Of a stretch of DNA of 59,256 bases, positions 17,813-25,191 are shown in pieces. The stretch's first letter is position 1; every line of letters starts with the position of its first letter. Location of the stretch: the NCBI GenBank assembly GCA_026129405.1, contig JAHCID010000003.1, positions 1-59,256 on the forward strand, written 5' to 3'. Origin of the DNA: a bacterium. Lineage in GTDB: Bacteria; Desulfobacterota; Binatia; DP-6. The translations under genes were made by a program, and so were the position numbers. The notes beneath the pieces were generated by a model that saw only the letters and a program-made list of their open reading frames with translations, had not been told where the DNA came from and ran no database searches.

Positions 17813-18599
17813 TTGGGTTCGAGGACGACTGCCCTGTGCAGCTATGCCGTCCTGCACGGCATCTTCCCCACACCCCCCCTTGCAGGGCTTGGCGGGTGCA
17901 ATGAAGCTGAACGCCGACATGCGCATGTCTGCCAAGCGCAAGTCCTTGGATGCGGACCAGGCGGATGCCTTCCTGGCGACCGCCGAACGCGTCGCCCTCA
18001 CGTGGTACCCCGTCTTCCTGCTGATGTTCCGCACGGGGATGCGCCCGGGCGAAGCACTCGCCCTGCGGCGCGATGACGTGAACCTGACCCGCCTGCGCAT
18101 CAAGGTGGAACGCGAAAAGGTGCGCGATGCCGATGGGACGTGGACCATCGGCCCGCCCAAGTCCCGCAAGAGCCTTCGTGAGGTGCCCGCGTCGGACGAT
18201 TTGGCGGAAGTGCTGGCGCCCCACGTGGGCAAGCTGCGGCTGGCGACCAGCGCCGCCGCCGCATTGCCCTGGCTGTTCCCGAACGAGCAAGACCCCGCGA
18301 CGTATGCGAAGCCCGCCGATGGCACCCGCGACGTCTACGCGCTGGCAAAGGCGATGAAGAAAGTCCTAAAGGCGGCGGGCCTCCCCGTCGTCGCGTTCGG
18401 CTTCACGCCGAAGTCAGGGCGGCACACGACCGCGACGCTGCTACTGGACGCGGGCGAAACGCAGGCGCGCGTCCAAGACTTGCTGGGCCACGATGACATC
18501 CGCCTGACGGCGGCGCTGTACGGGTCGGACCGCAAGGAAGTGGCCGACACCAACAAACTGAATCGCCACCGTCACAGCGTCACAGGCGCGCAGGGCTGA
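17813..18599 (+). pseudogene. Tyrosine recombinase remnant (older integrase)
   Basis: Only the end of the core-binding domain and the catalytic domain are left. A first piece in one frame (TTALCSYAVLHGIFPTPPL) joins, at a C7 run near 17873-17879, a second frame with MKLNADMRMSAKRKSL, then 'RTGMRPGEALALRRDDV' (first catalytic Arg), GRHTTATLLLDAG, LGHDDIRLTAALYG (His and the Tyr nucleophile). The usual HxxR box reads KSGR, so its His is lost. The sequence 'VEREKVRD' with WTIGPPKS is nearly shared with the intact integrase at 27444-28736 (VEREKVKD, WTIGPPKS), so both belong to one integrase clade. It ends 79 nt before the left att repeat. Confidence 0.82.
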
Positions 18600-18618
18600 A
18601 CCCGCGCCACCGTCACAG
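18567..18618 (+). repeat. Two copies of CACCGTCACAG at the end of the old integrase
   Basis: CACCGTCACAG occurs at 18567-18577 and 18608-18618, with a partial third copy (TGTCACA) just after. The position between the integrase end and the att core matches that of the ACCGTGACTG pair in the intact element, so these could be arm sites of the older integrase. Confidence 0.4.
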
Positions 18619-18677
18619 GAACTGTCACAACAGATGTCCTTCTGCTGGTTGCCCCTGTCCTAAGCGCGCGAATCCTG

Positions 18678-18722
18678 AAGAGCCACCCGCCGGAGTCGAA
18701 CCGGCGACCTACTGATTACGAA
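18678..18722. repeat. Left attachment site, 45-bp direct repeat
   Basis: Begins AAGAGCCACCCGCCGGAGTC and is identical to 28843-28887. It covers the T-arm and acceptor 3' half of tRNA-Thr but lacks the 5' half, so it is the distal att copy left after integration. It lies 79 nt beyond the older integrase remnant. Confidence 0.93.
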
Positions 18723-19149
18723 AAGTGCCAGTGGGTTGCTGCTCGGTTCCGGCGGGTGCTCGTGTGTAGCGAAGTCAGGGGCTTGGGGCAATGTCCGAGG
18801 CAGCGGGATGCACGAGCACCGACGCGCACCGCGACTGGACCGTGACTGACCGATGGTCCGGCGGACCTTCTGACCTGTTGATTCCGTCGGTGTCGAGCCG
18901 TGGACCCGGCCGTGCGGGCCGGCTATCAGCAGCAGGTGGTGGAGGTCCCGGACCACGTTCTGCGGCGGCTCCTGATGGCCAAGGAGATTCTCTCCGCCGT
19001 CGGGCCCCTGACCTGTTAATCCGGTATCAGTGTGCGTCGGAAAACCGACGCGGGAACAGGTGGTTGCGAGGGCCAGTCGCGGTCCAGTCACGGTCAGCGG
19101 TCGGCCGCCCATCGGCACGGGATCGGCCATCCACGTAAGAAGCGGGGCG
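18723..19149. other. Left end of the element, non-coding
   Basis: No gene was recognised. The region holds two imperfect copies of CTGACCTGTTRATYCSGT (about 18870 and 19010) and the two left copies of ACCGTGACTG. A 35-residue open piece (VVEVPDHVLRRLLMAKEIL) near 18930-19020 is too short to call. Confidence 0.5.
18839..19094. other. Left pair of putative integrase arm sites
   Basis: ACCGTGACTG occurs at 18839-18848 (plus) and as its complement CAGTCACGGT at 19085-19094. The same 10-mer occurs twice at the right end (28712-28721 and 28787-28796). Inverted pairs at both ends of an integrated element are what arm-type integrase or excisionase sites look like. Confidence 0.5.
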
Positions 19150-19644
19150 ATGAAGGCCGCTTCGCCCGGCGCGGGACCGAAGCCGAAGCGCTCGCGCGCG
19201 AGTCCCTTCCGCGCCCCACCGGGACGACCGTCGCAGCACGGCGGTACCATGCTCACCCGGATCCTCCGCACCGTCCGACTCGACACCATCGACAACCGTT
19301 CGCAGGTCGGCGTCGCGCTCCGGCGGTTGCGTGAGGAGCTGATCGCGCAGCTCGGCGGGCCGTCGGAGGTGACGCCGACGCAGCTCCTCCTGATCGAGGA
19401 GATCGCCAAGAAAGCCGTCATCGTCCGGGCGACCGGCGAGTACATCTTGGCGCAGGAGATGCCGGTGCAGGACGGCGCCCTCCTCGCCGTCGTGATGCAG
19501 CACGACCGCCTCCAGGCCACGCTGGCCGGGCTCCTCGACCGTCTCGGCTGGGAGCGGCGGGCGAAGCAGCTCGACCTCGCGTCCCAGCTCGCAGCGCTCC
19601 ACACCAAGCGTCCCGATCCCGAGCCGACCCCCGCCACCGGCTGA
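19150..19644 (+). CDS. Putative small terminase subunit or packaging-associated protein
   Basis: 164 residues from ATG 19150. A basic, Pro-rich N-terminus (SPGAGPKPKRSRASPFRAPP) is followed by a helical protein (TRILRTVRLDTIDNRSQVGV, then ALRRLREELIAQLGG). Proteins of this type, a short basic head plus helices, often stand directly before a large terminase gene in phages. The role as small terminase, which recognises the packaging site, is inferred only from position. An alternative start is ATG 19249. The 3' end is followed by the repeat locus at 19650-19735. Confidence 0.5.
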   Translation: MKAASPGAGPKPKRSRASPFRAPPGRPSQHGGTMLTRILRTVRLDTIDNRSQVGVALRRLREELIAQLGGPSEVTPTQLLLIEEIAKKAVIVRATGEYILAQEMPVQDGALLAVVMQHDRLQATLAGLLDRLGWERRAKQLDLASQLAALHTKRPDPEPTPATG

Positions 19645-19649
19645 AGACA

Positions 19650-19735
19650 ACTCACCTCCGGACTCACCGAACTCACTACGAGGGGGGGGGAGCCCTCGGC
19701 CGATAGGAACTCACTCAACTCACCGAACTCACCAT
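19650..19735 (-). repeat. 56-bp iteron-like repeat locus, inverted relative to 26723-26870
   Basis: Read on the minus strand, the locus shows units of GTGAGTTCGGTGAGTTGAGT plus a GGCC/poly-C spacer (CCTATCGGCCGAGGGCTCC...). Two unit starts lie 56 bp apart (19732 and 19676). The same unit, with period 54, occurs on the plus strand at 26723-26870. This copy is non-coding and runs right up to the start codon of the terminase gene. Confidence 0.8.
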
Positions 19736-21128
19736 GGAAGCCATCCTCGACGACCTCCTCGCGTTCACCCGGCACTTCGACCTCACGCTCTACGACTGGC
19801 AGGCCGACGCCTTCGGGCAGGCGTGCGCCCGCGTCGACCAGCGCTTTAAGTATCGCCTCGCCGGCATCTCGGTGCCCCGCGGCAACGGGAAGTCCTATGG
19901 CGGCGCCCTGGTAGGGCTCTGGCGCCTCCTGTGCGGCCCGCCGCCGCAGGACATCATCAGCGCCGCCCTCGACTACGACGGCGCGAAAGTCGTGCTCGAG
20001 CACGCCCGGCAGATCGTGCGCGCGGTGCCGGCGCTGGCCGACGTGATCGAGGTGGGCGCGACGGGGCTGTCGGTTCCGGCGACGGGTTCGCGATGGACGG
20101 TGACGACGCGGGAGCACACCGCGAGCCGCGGGCGGCACCCGACACTGGTCGTCTATGACGAGATCGGATGGGCGAAAGACACCGAGCTGTTCAGTAGCCT
20201 CCTCGCGGGTCAGGCGTCGGTCGACGACCCGTTGATGATCGTGATCAGCACGGTGGGTCGCCGGCAGGCCGGGCCGTTGTGGACGGTCAAGGTGCTCGCC
20301 GACGGCGGCGACGACGGCGTGTTCTGGTGGTGGAGCGGGCAGAACCTCTCGCCGAAGGTGACGCCGACGTTCCTGGAGCGCCAGCGGCGCATCCTGGTGG
20401 CCGCGCAGTTCGCGCGCGAGCACGGGAACCAGTGGGTCGACGCGGCCGACTCCTTCGTGAGCGCCGAGGACGTCGACCGCGCGCAACAGCAGGGCTGGCG
20501 AGAGCAGACGGAGGGCGATCCCGACCGGACCTATCGCGCCTATGTCGACGTGGGCATCGTGCACGATCCCAGCGTGATCGCGATCGGGCACCAGGAGGGC
20601 ATGGTCGTCTTCGTCGACCGCCTGCTGACGTTCCAGGGCTCGAAACGGGAACCCGTCCAGATCGAGGCCCTTGAGCACGCCCTCGTCGACCTCTCGCGGA
20701 AGTTCAACCTGACGCAGATCCGCATCGAGTCGTGGCAGGGGATCGCCGTCGTGCAGCGGCTCGCGGCGACCGGGCTGCCGGTGGAGTTGTTCACGCCGAC
20801 GCCGAAGAGCAACGCGGAGGAGTGGCCCCAGCTCGCGCAGCGCATCGGCAACGGGAGTCTCGTTCTGTTTCCCCACGCGCGTCTTCGTGAGGAGCTACTG
20901 AATCTGACCGTTGAGGTGGGACCGAGCGGCGCGAAGGTCGTGGATAAGGGGAAGGTCCATCAGGACCACGCGGTCGCGGTGCGCGGCGTCTGTGCGTCGT
21001 TCCCGCTCGTGGAGGAAGGACCGCTGCCGGACCTCCTGCACGTTTACGGTCCGTCCGACTCCGTCGCGCACATCCGCGAAGAGGGTGCCGGCCTCCCGGT
21101 GTGGATGAACATCGACGACATACCCTGA
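19734..21128 (+). CDS. Phage terminase large subunit
   Basis: 464 residues from ATG 19734. The N-terminal ATPase shows Walker A PRGNGKS (residues 48-54) and Walker B LVVYDE (138-143). The nuclease part begins near residue 270 with YVDVGIVHDPSVIAIGH, carrying the first metal-binding Asp, and a later acidic site near 'KVHQDHAVAV'. The enzyme packages DNA into a procapsid and cuts it. It is full length for the family. There is no portal gene next to it, which is where one is normally found. The start codon abuts the inverted repeat locus, so that repeat could act on its expression. Confidence 0.93.
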   Translation: MEAILDDLLAFTRHFDLTLYDWQADAFGQACARVDQRFKYRLAGISVPRGNGKSYGGALVGLWRLLCGPPPQDIISAALDYDGAKVVLEHARQIVRAVPALADVIEVGATGLSVPATGSRWTVTTREHTASRGRHPTLVVYDEIGWAKDTELFSSLLAGQASVDDPLMIVISTVGRRQAGPLWTVKVLADGGDDGVFWWWSGQNLSPKVTPTFLERQRRILVAAQFAREHGNQWVDAADSFVSAEDVDRAQQQGWREQTEGDPDRTYRAYVDVGIVHDPSVIAIGHQEGMVVFVDRLLTFQGSKREPVQIEALEHALVDLSRKFNLTQIRIESWQGIAVVQRLAATGLPVELFTPTPKSNAEEWPQLAQRIGNGSLVLFPHARLREELLNLTVEVGPSGAKVVDKGKVHQDHAVAVRGVCASFPLVEEGPLPDLLHVYGPSDSVAHIREEGAGLPVWMNIDDIP

Positions 21129-21163
21129 CGGTGGTGCAGGGGCCGACCCATCCACCTACTACG

Positions 21164-21640
21164 ATGGGCATGGCCAAGCTCTCGGAGACGCGCCCCGATG
21201 TCGCCCGGCGCTTTGCGACCTTCGTCGAGCCCGCCGCCGATGGCTGCGCGCGCTGGATCGGGATGCGCGTCCAGGGCGTCCCGCGCTTCACCTACGCCGG
21301 CACCGTCGTGCCCGCCCGCAAGGTGGCACTACTCCTTGCCGGCCGCCGCATCCCGGCACGGGCGAAGTTCCGCACGCGCTGCGGCGACCCCTTGTGCGTC
21401 GCCCTCGAGCACGTGCTGGTAGTCACGCCGGCTCCGAAGCGTCCGAAGGCCGTCAAGAAGATCCTGGACCCGCAGACGCGCGCGCTCATCCGGCGCATGC
21501 GCCAGTCCGGCGTGAAGATCCGCGAGGTCGCGAAGGCGTGCGGCTGCGACCGTTCCACCGTGAGCAAGATCGCCGGCCCGCTGCGCCGGCCCGCGCCCGA
21601 GCCGGTCGCCCTCCGTGCGATCGAGGGGGGCAAGTCGTGA
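21164..21640 (+). CDS. HNH-like endonuclease with C-terminal helix-turn-helix
   Basis: About 158 residues from ATG 21164 (ATG 21170 is also possible). The middle shows a compact HNH/zinc pattern, RCGDPLCVALEHVLVV, preceded by a 'PARKVALLLAGRRI' strand-helix region common in phage HNH proteins. The C-terminal half (TRALIRRMRQSGVKIREVAK, then ACGCDRSTVSKIAG) is a helix-turn-helix. HNH proteins next to terminases assist DNA cutting during packaging in several phages; others are homing enzymes. The end overlaps the next gene by 4 nt (GTGA). Confidence 0.7.
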   Translation: MGMAKLSETRPDVARRFATFVEPAADGCARWIGMRVQGVPRFTYAGTVVPARKVALLLAGRRIPARAKFRTRCGDPLCVALEHVLVVTPAPKRPKAVKKILDPQTRALIRRMRQSGVKIREVAKACGCDRSTVSKIAGPLRRPAPEPVALRAIEGGKS

Positions 21641-22884
21641 TCCAGATCGGCCTCCTGACGGGCGACTTCGACGCCTACGTCGTTGCTCGCAATTTCTCGG
21701 CGCTCCGGCGCTGGATACAGCCGCCCGCGCGGAGCGCGACGCCGATCCTCGCCGGCCAGTCCGACGGCGACGCCGCGATCGGCTGGGTCGACTACGTCAC
21801 GGCGCGGGACCGCTCGACGATCGTCGTGGACCTCGTCGGCGTGCCGCCGAAGGTGCAGGCCGCGCTCGCGGCCGGCGGCGTGAGCGCGAGGGGCGAGTTC
21901 TATCCGACCTGGTCCGACACGACGGCGGCGAAGAACCTCATGACCGGCGCGGCCGGGCCGGTGTTGAGCAGCATCGTCCTGCACGGGCTCGACCTCCCGT
22001 CGTGCGGTGACATCGACTGCCTCTGCTCGGTGCTGCTTCACGAGCGCATCGCCGTCTCGCCGGGAAACCAGGCCGTCGCGGACCTCGCGTGGAAGCGATT
22101 TCGCGAGAGCGGAGAGCCCCGGTACGCGCGCGTCCTGCGCCTCGTGGCCGACGACGTGCCGGCCGCCGTCCTGCGCGCGGATGCGGCGCCCCTCCCGGCG
22201 TCGATGCAGGAGCGCCAGACCGCCGCCTTCGCCGTGCTCGGCGGCGCCCCGCTCGCGATGAAGGAGAACGCCATGCCGAATGACCGACCGACTCCCCTGC
22301 CGGACCCGTCCGACGAGATCGCAAGCCTTGCCGAAGCGAAGCTCGCGGCGTCCGGCTGGCCCGACACGGACACGACGCGCCGCCGCTGTGTCGAGATCGT
22401 GCTGCGCGAGCGCCCCGACCTCCGTCCGGCCGAGCGCGAGGCCCGCCAGGTCGATCGCGCGCTGCGCTACATCGCGCAGGACAACGGCATGAACCTCAAC
22501 GACCCGCGCGACCGGCAGGCGGCACAGAAGCTCCTCGCCAGCGATCCCGCGTATTCCGATCTTCAGCCGGAGTCGTGGCACGAAGAGTACGTCGGCCGGC
22601 CGCGCTCGACGTACCAGCCGCCGCCGGAGCCGGTCCCCGCGATCCCGACGGAGCTGCGCGAGACCATCGCGAAGCTCGGCGACGAGCTGAAGCTGCGCTG
22701 GGAGCATGCCGAGGGGCGCAAGCTGATCGCGCTCGCGTGCTGCCGTCGCTTCCCGCAGCTCGCCCGGCATTTGCCGGAGGGGCTGAAGGCACCGGAGATC
22801 AAGGCCGCGGAGCGGCGGGAGCGTGAGGCGCAGGCCGAGCGCGAGTATCTGGCGCGGTTGTCGCCGTTCGGGGGTGCGTCGTGA
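21637..22884 (+). CDS. Head-maturation protease/scaffold-like protein
   Basis: 415 residues from GTG 21637, overlapping the HNH stop. The N-terminal 170 residues have the pattern seen in Mu I-like head proteases: 'AIGWVDYVTARDRSTIVVDL', VGVPPKVQAALAAGGVSARG, then SIVLHGLDLPSC. The second half, after about residue 205 (MPNDRPTPLPDPSDEIASL...), is charged and helical and ends in a coiled-coil-like stretch rich in Glu/Arg, as scaffolds do. The normal neighbour, a major capsid gene, is absent. The call is from pattern memory; the catalytic residues cannot be assigned with certainty. Confidence 0.5.
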   Translation: MIQIGLLTGDFDAYVVARNFSALRRWIQPPARSATPILAGQSDGDAAIGWVDYVTARDRSTIVVDLVGVPPKVQAALAAGGVSARGEFYPTWSDTTAAKNLMTGAAGPVLSSIVLHGLDLPSCGDIDCLCSVLLHERIAVSPGNQAVADLAWKRFRESGEPRYARVLRLVADDVPAAVLRADAAPLPASMQERQTAAFAVLGGAPLAMKENAMPNDRPTPLPDPSDEIASLAEAKLAASGWPDTDTTRRRCVEIVLRERPDLRPAEREARQVDRALRYIAQDNGMNLNDPRDRQAAQKLLASDPAYSDLQPESWHEEYVGRPRSTYQPPPEPVPAIPTELRETIAKLGDELKLRWEHAEGRKLIALACCRRFPQLARHLPEGLKAPEIKAAERREREAQAEREYLARLSPFGGAS

Positions 22885-23069
22885 CGCGCGACGACGTCGT
22901 GCGCGCCGCGTTGACGGCGCTGCTCTCGGCCGTGGAGACGATGCGCACGTTCGAGCGCACGTTGCCGCCACCGGCCCGCCGGACCCTCGACGAGCAGCTT
23001 CGCGTCGCCCGGCTCGCCGTGCAGGCGCTCGGCACCAGCACCAAGGAGGACCCCCATGCGTCACGATGA
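22881..23069 (+). CDS. Small helical hypothetical protein
   Basis: 62 residues from GTG 22881, overlapping the previous stop by 4 nt. It is mostly helical (MTRDDVVRAALTALLSAVET, then RRTLDEQLRVARLAVQALG). The 3' end overlaps the next small gene by 14 nt. No family was recognised. The tight packing argues that it is translated with its neighbours. Confidence 0.5.
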   Translation: MTRDDVVRAALTALLSAVETMRTFERTLPPPARRTLDEQLRVARLAVQALGTSTKEDPHASR

Positions 23070-23223
23070 AAACGCCGTCCAGGCGCACGGCAAGCTGAGG
23101 GAGGCGCTGCAGCTCCTCGACGCCGCCTGTACTCACGTGGACGCCGACGCGGCGGTGCGCGCCGCGCGGGAGAAGGCGCTGGAGGCCGCGGCGCTCCTGG
23201 CCGAGCACGGTTTCTGCGGCTGA
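23056..23223 (+). CDS. Small hypothetical protein
   Basis: 55 residues from ATG 23056, preceded by a perfect AAGGAGG. The sequence is helical (HDENAVQAHGKLREALQLLD...). The strong ribosome binding site is the main support. It lies inside the element between the scaffold-like and tail-like genes. Function unknown. Confidence 0.5.
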   Translation: MRHDENAVQAHGKLREALQLLDAACTHVDADAAVRAAREKALEAAALLAEHGFCG

Positions 23224-23227
23224 CGCC

Positions 23228-23548
23228 ATGTCCGTGATCTTTGCGACGATCCCAGCGGGCCAGTCGGTGTCGAGCGCCTTCGCGATCGACCGCCCGGCCG
23301 ATCGTGTCGTGCTCGGCGTTCCGTCGCACGCGGCACTGGGATGGCGACTCGAGTGGGCGCACGTCCTCTCGGGGCCGTTCGCGCCCGCCGCGCGGGACGA
23401 CGGGACCGGCCTCGTCTCCGACGCCTTCAGCGGGAGCGCGGGCGCGTGGTTCGCCGGTCGCGTCCTGGGCGCGTGCGTGCGTGTGCGGACGTCGGCCGCG
23501 GTGTCTGCCACGATGTCCGCCACGATCACGCCGTCGCCGTACTTCTGA
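23228..23548 (+). CDS. Phage virion-associated beta-rich protein (tail region type)
   Basis: 106 residues from ATG 23228, 4 nt after the previous stop. The opening 'MSVIFATIPAGQSVSSAFAI' resembles short beta-rich proteins found near tail-fibre genes in many phages, which start with ATIPAGQSLS. The rest (LEWAHVLSGPFAPA ... RVRTSAAVSATMSATITPSP) is consistent with a jelly-roll-like binding domain. A structural or receptor-related role is inferred. Confidence 0.5.
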   Translation: MSVIFATIPAGQSVSSAFAIDRPADRVVLGVPSHAALGWRLEWAHVLSGPFAPAARDDGTGLVSDAFSGSAGAWFAGRVLGACVRVRTSAAVSATMSATITPSPYF

Positions 23549-23557
23549 GGGCGCGGC

Positions 23558-23698
23558 GTGGGGACGCCCAACTACGGCTTCACGTTGCCGCCGCTCGGTG
23601 CGGGATCGTGGCATGACAGTTTTCTATGGGCGTTTCCGCACAGCGTCGAAGCGGCCGGTCGGCCGAAGCCTCCGTGCACGGCCGCGGCTCCGTCGTGA
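23558..23698 (+). CDS. Short tail-fibre N-terminus-like ORF (possibly truncated)
   Basis: 46 residues from GTG 23558. 'GTPNYGFTLPPLGAGSWHDS' matches the usual beginning of phage tail-fibre proteins (TPNYG.TLP..G), but the ORF stops after 46 residues. Another frame from ATG 23613 to TGA 23741 gives MTVFYGRFRTASKRP ... GDRTILWAEEFA, whose stop overlaps the next start. Either a fibre gene has been broken here, or two tiny overlapping ORFs are used. Confidence 0.4.
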   Translation: MGTPNYGFTLPPLGAGSWHDSFLWAFPHSVEAAGRPKPPCTAAAPS

Positions 23699-23737
23699 TG
23701 TGGGAGATCGCACGATCCTCTGGGCCGAAGAGTTCGC

Positions 23738-24019
23738 GTGACGGGCGAGGCGGCGGCGTTCAGCGCGGAAGCGGTGCTGCCGGTGCAGCTCGTGGCGGGC
23801 CGAGGCGATAGTCCGGAACGGGCGCTCGCCCGCGCCGTGATGGGGCAGGCGCTCGAGGACGCCGCCCGCGGGGATCGGGGCGCGCTGCGGTGGCTCCGGT
23901 CGGAGACGCGCGCGTGGCCCTATGCGTACGCGAACCTCTGCGATCTCCTGGGCTACGACGCGCAGGCGCTGCGGCGCCGGCTCGGACGCGCGCGAGTCCG
24001 ACGACGGGTGCGGGTGTAG
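23738..24019 (+). CDS. Hypothetical phage-type small protein
   Basis: 93 residues from GTG 23738, overlapping the stop of the preceding short frame. The central stretch ALRWLRSETRAWPYAYANLC and DLLGYDAQALRRRL is a pattern I associate with small proteins in phage accessory regions. The C-terminus is Arg-rich. It is convergent with the minus-strand gene ending at 24023. Function unknown. Confidence 0.5.
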   Translation: MTGEAAAFSAEAVLPVQLVAGRGDSPERALARAVMGQALEDAARGDRGALRWLRSETRAWPYAYANLCDLLGYDAQALRRRLGRARVRRRVRV

Positions 24020-24022
24020 CTG

Positions 24023-24343
24023 CTACTTCGCCTGTTCGCGCTTCATCCATGCCTCCCAGTCGGGCTTGACGTCGGGGGGCAGCTCGCCCTTCGCGAGCAG
24101 GTGCTCGAGGTAGCGGAAGTACACGACGGCGAGGAAGGCGCCGTCCGGGACCTCGGCGCTCATCTTCATCTCACGCGCGAGGGGGATCAGGGTCTTGATC
24201 CGCTCGTGCGACAGTTCGATCGCCTTCGCGAGGAGCACTTCCTTCCGCCGGGCGCGGCGTTCGAGCGCGCCGTTGAAGAAGGTCACGCCGGCCGCCACGA
24301 GGGCGCCAACGCCGGCCGAGGTGACGATCGTGGCGACGTCCAC
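24023..24343 (-). CDS. Single-span membrane protein of the element
   Basis: 106 residues from ATG 24343. The N-terminal hydrophobic helix (TIVTSAGVGALVAAGVTFF) is followed by a basic stop (ERRARRKE) and a soluble helical domain (LLAKAIELSHERIKTLIPLA...). Its position in a minus-strand pair opposite the replication block is typical for immunity or exclusion genes, which suggests a membrane exclusion role; this is only inference. It lies 6 nt downstream of the gene at 24350-24664. Confidence 0.6.
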   Translation of the reverse strand: MDVATIVTSAGVGALVAAGVTFFNGALERRARRKEVLLAKAIELSHERIKTLIPLAREMKMSAEVPDGAFLAVVYFRYLEHLLAKGELPPDVKPDWEAWMKREQAK

Positions 24344-24349
24344 CGCGGC

Positions 24350-24664
24350 CTACGACCTGGGGCTCGTCGTCCCGGCCGCGCCGACGGGCGGGTGCGCGAT
24401 CTCCGTCTGCGGCCAGCGCCGCGTGCGGGCTTCCGCGGCCCGAGCCTGGCGCCCCGCTGCGACCTCGCCGACGGTCGCTGAGTAGCAGGCAACGAAGGAC
24501 TCCACGCGCGTCATTTGCCCGCTGCCGGGGACGGTGGACGTCGGCGGCACGAACGGCCCCTTCGACCAGCGAAAGAGGGTCGCCCTCGAGACCGGCGACA
24601 CGCCACCGTTGAGCGCCGCGAGCGCGTCCAGCCAGTCCTTCACCGTGCCGCCGACCCAGTCCAT
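24350..24664 (-). CDS. Hypothetical, possible DNA-binding protein of the divergent block
   Basis: 104 residues from ATG 24664 (the frame opens 30 nt earlier). The first half (DWLDALAALNGGVSPVSRAT, then LFRWSKGPFVPP) has the feel of a helix-turn-helix with a recognition helix around SRATLFRWSKG. The second half contains a helical segment (RVESFVACYSATVGEVAAGR) and a Pro-rich end. It is divergent from the RHH gene at 24725, so the 60-nt gap between them probably holds the control region of the element. Confidence 0.5.
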   Translation of the reverse strand: MDWVGGTVKDWLDALAALNGGVSPVSRATLFRWSKGPFVPPTSTVPGSGQMTRVESFVACYSATVGEVAAGRQARAAEARTRRWPQTEIAHPPVGAAGTTSPRS

Positions 24665-24724
24665 GCCTCTCTGAAATGAGACTCCTTCCAGCACGTGCGG
24701 TCAAGGGCGGGTATTTCTAGCGTC

Positions 24725-24913
24725 ATGACTACGCACGATGCGCCGAGTGAAGGTGTCCTGACGCGCCGGATGATTCAGGTGCGGGTCGTCGCTGGCGAGG
24801 CCGATCGCTGGGCCGCGGAGGCGAAGCGCCGCGACGTGACCGTGTCGGCGCTGATCCGTCACGCGGTCCGCCGGCTTCTGCGCGAGCCGGACCTCCCCGA
24901 GATCACTCAGTGA
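24725..24913 (+). CDS. Ribbon-helix-helix DNA-binding protein
   Basis: 62 residues from ATG 24725. 'TRRMIQVRVVAGEADRWAAE' and 'AKRRDVTVSALIRHAVRRLL' show the strand-helix-helix of CopG/Arc repressors. It is divergent from the minus-strand pair and leads into the replication genes, so it is a good candidate regulator of that switch region. Its stop overlaps the next start (GTGA at 24910). Confidence 0.75.
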   Translation: MTTHDAPSEGVLTRRMIQVRVVAGEADRWAAEAKRRDVTVSALIRHAVRRLLREPDLPEITQ

Positions 24914-25188
24914 GGTCGGCGATGGCCTACGAAGTGCCGAATGCGTGCGGGAGCGATCGCGACCACCTCCGCCTCGATCATCACGACCTCAAGGCGATGA
25001 GCGACCTCGAGTTGCGCCGCGAGATGTGGCGGGTTGGGGCCGCGATCGGCGCGATCGACGACGACCACCACCCCGATCTCCCCTGGTTGCTGGAGCGTGA
25101 CCACGCCATCGGCGAGGAGCGCCGCGCGAGGGCTGTCGCCTACTACGACAACGGCCGCCGGGTCAGGGCGGCCGCGTCGAGGAACTGA
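24910..25188 (+). CDS. Small hypothetical protein before the replication gene
   Basis: 92 residues from GTG 24910 (or 88 from ATG 24922). It is rich in Asp, His and Arg (DRDHLRLDHHDLKAMSDLEL). No family was recognised. It lies in a tight run RHH - this gene - replication ATPase with gaps of -4 and 3 nt, so the three are probably one transcript. Confidence 0.6.
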   Translation: MRSAMAYEVPNACGSDRDHLRLDHHDLKAMSDLELRREMWRVGAAIGAIDDDHHPDLPWLLERDHAIGEERRARAVAYYDNGRRVRAAASRN

Positions 25189-25191
25189 ACG

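Noticed and set aside
15645..17880. Phase-variable homopolymer switches (C5, G7, C7 runs at the frameshifts)
   Set aside because: The runs are short for slipped-strand switching, and neighbouring genes also have deletions; decay or sequencing error is simpler.
10125..18677. A left att copy for the older integrase remnant
   Set aside because: I looked for a further copy of the tRNA-Thr 3' end to the left of the remnant and saw none, so the outer boundary of the older element cannot be placed.
18791..19138. 115-residue frame at the left end of the element
   Set aside because: Pro/Gly/Arg-rich without a ribosome site, and it covers the putative arm sites and short repeats.
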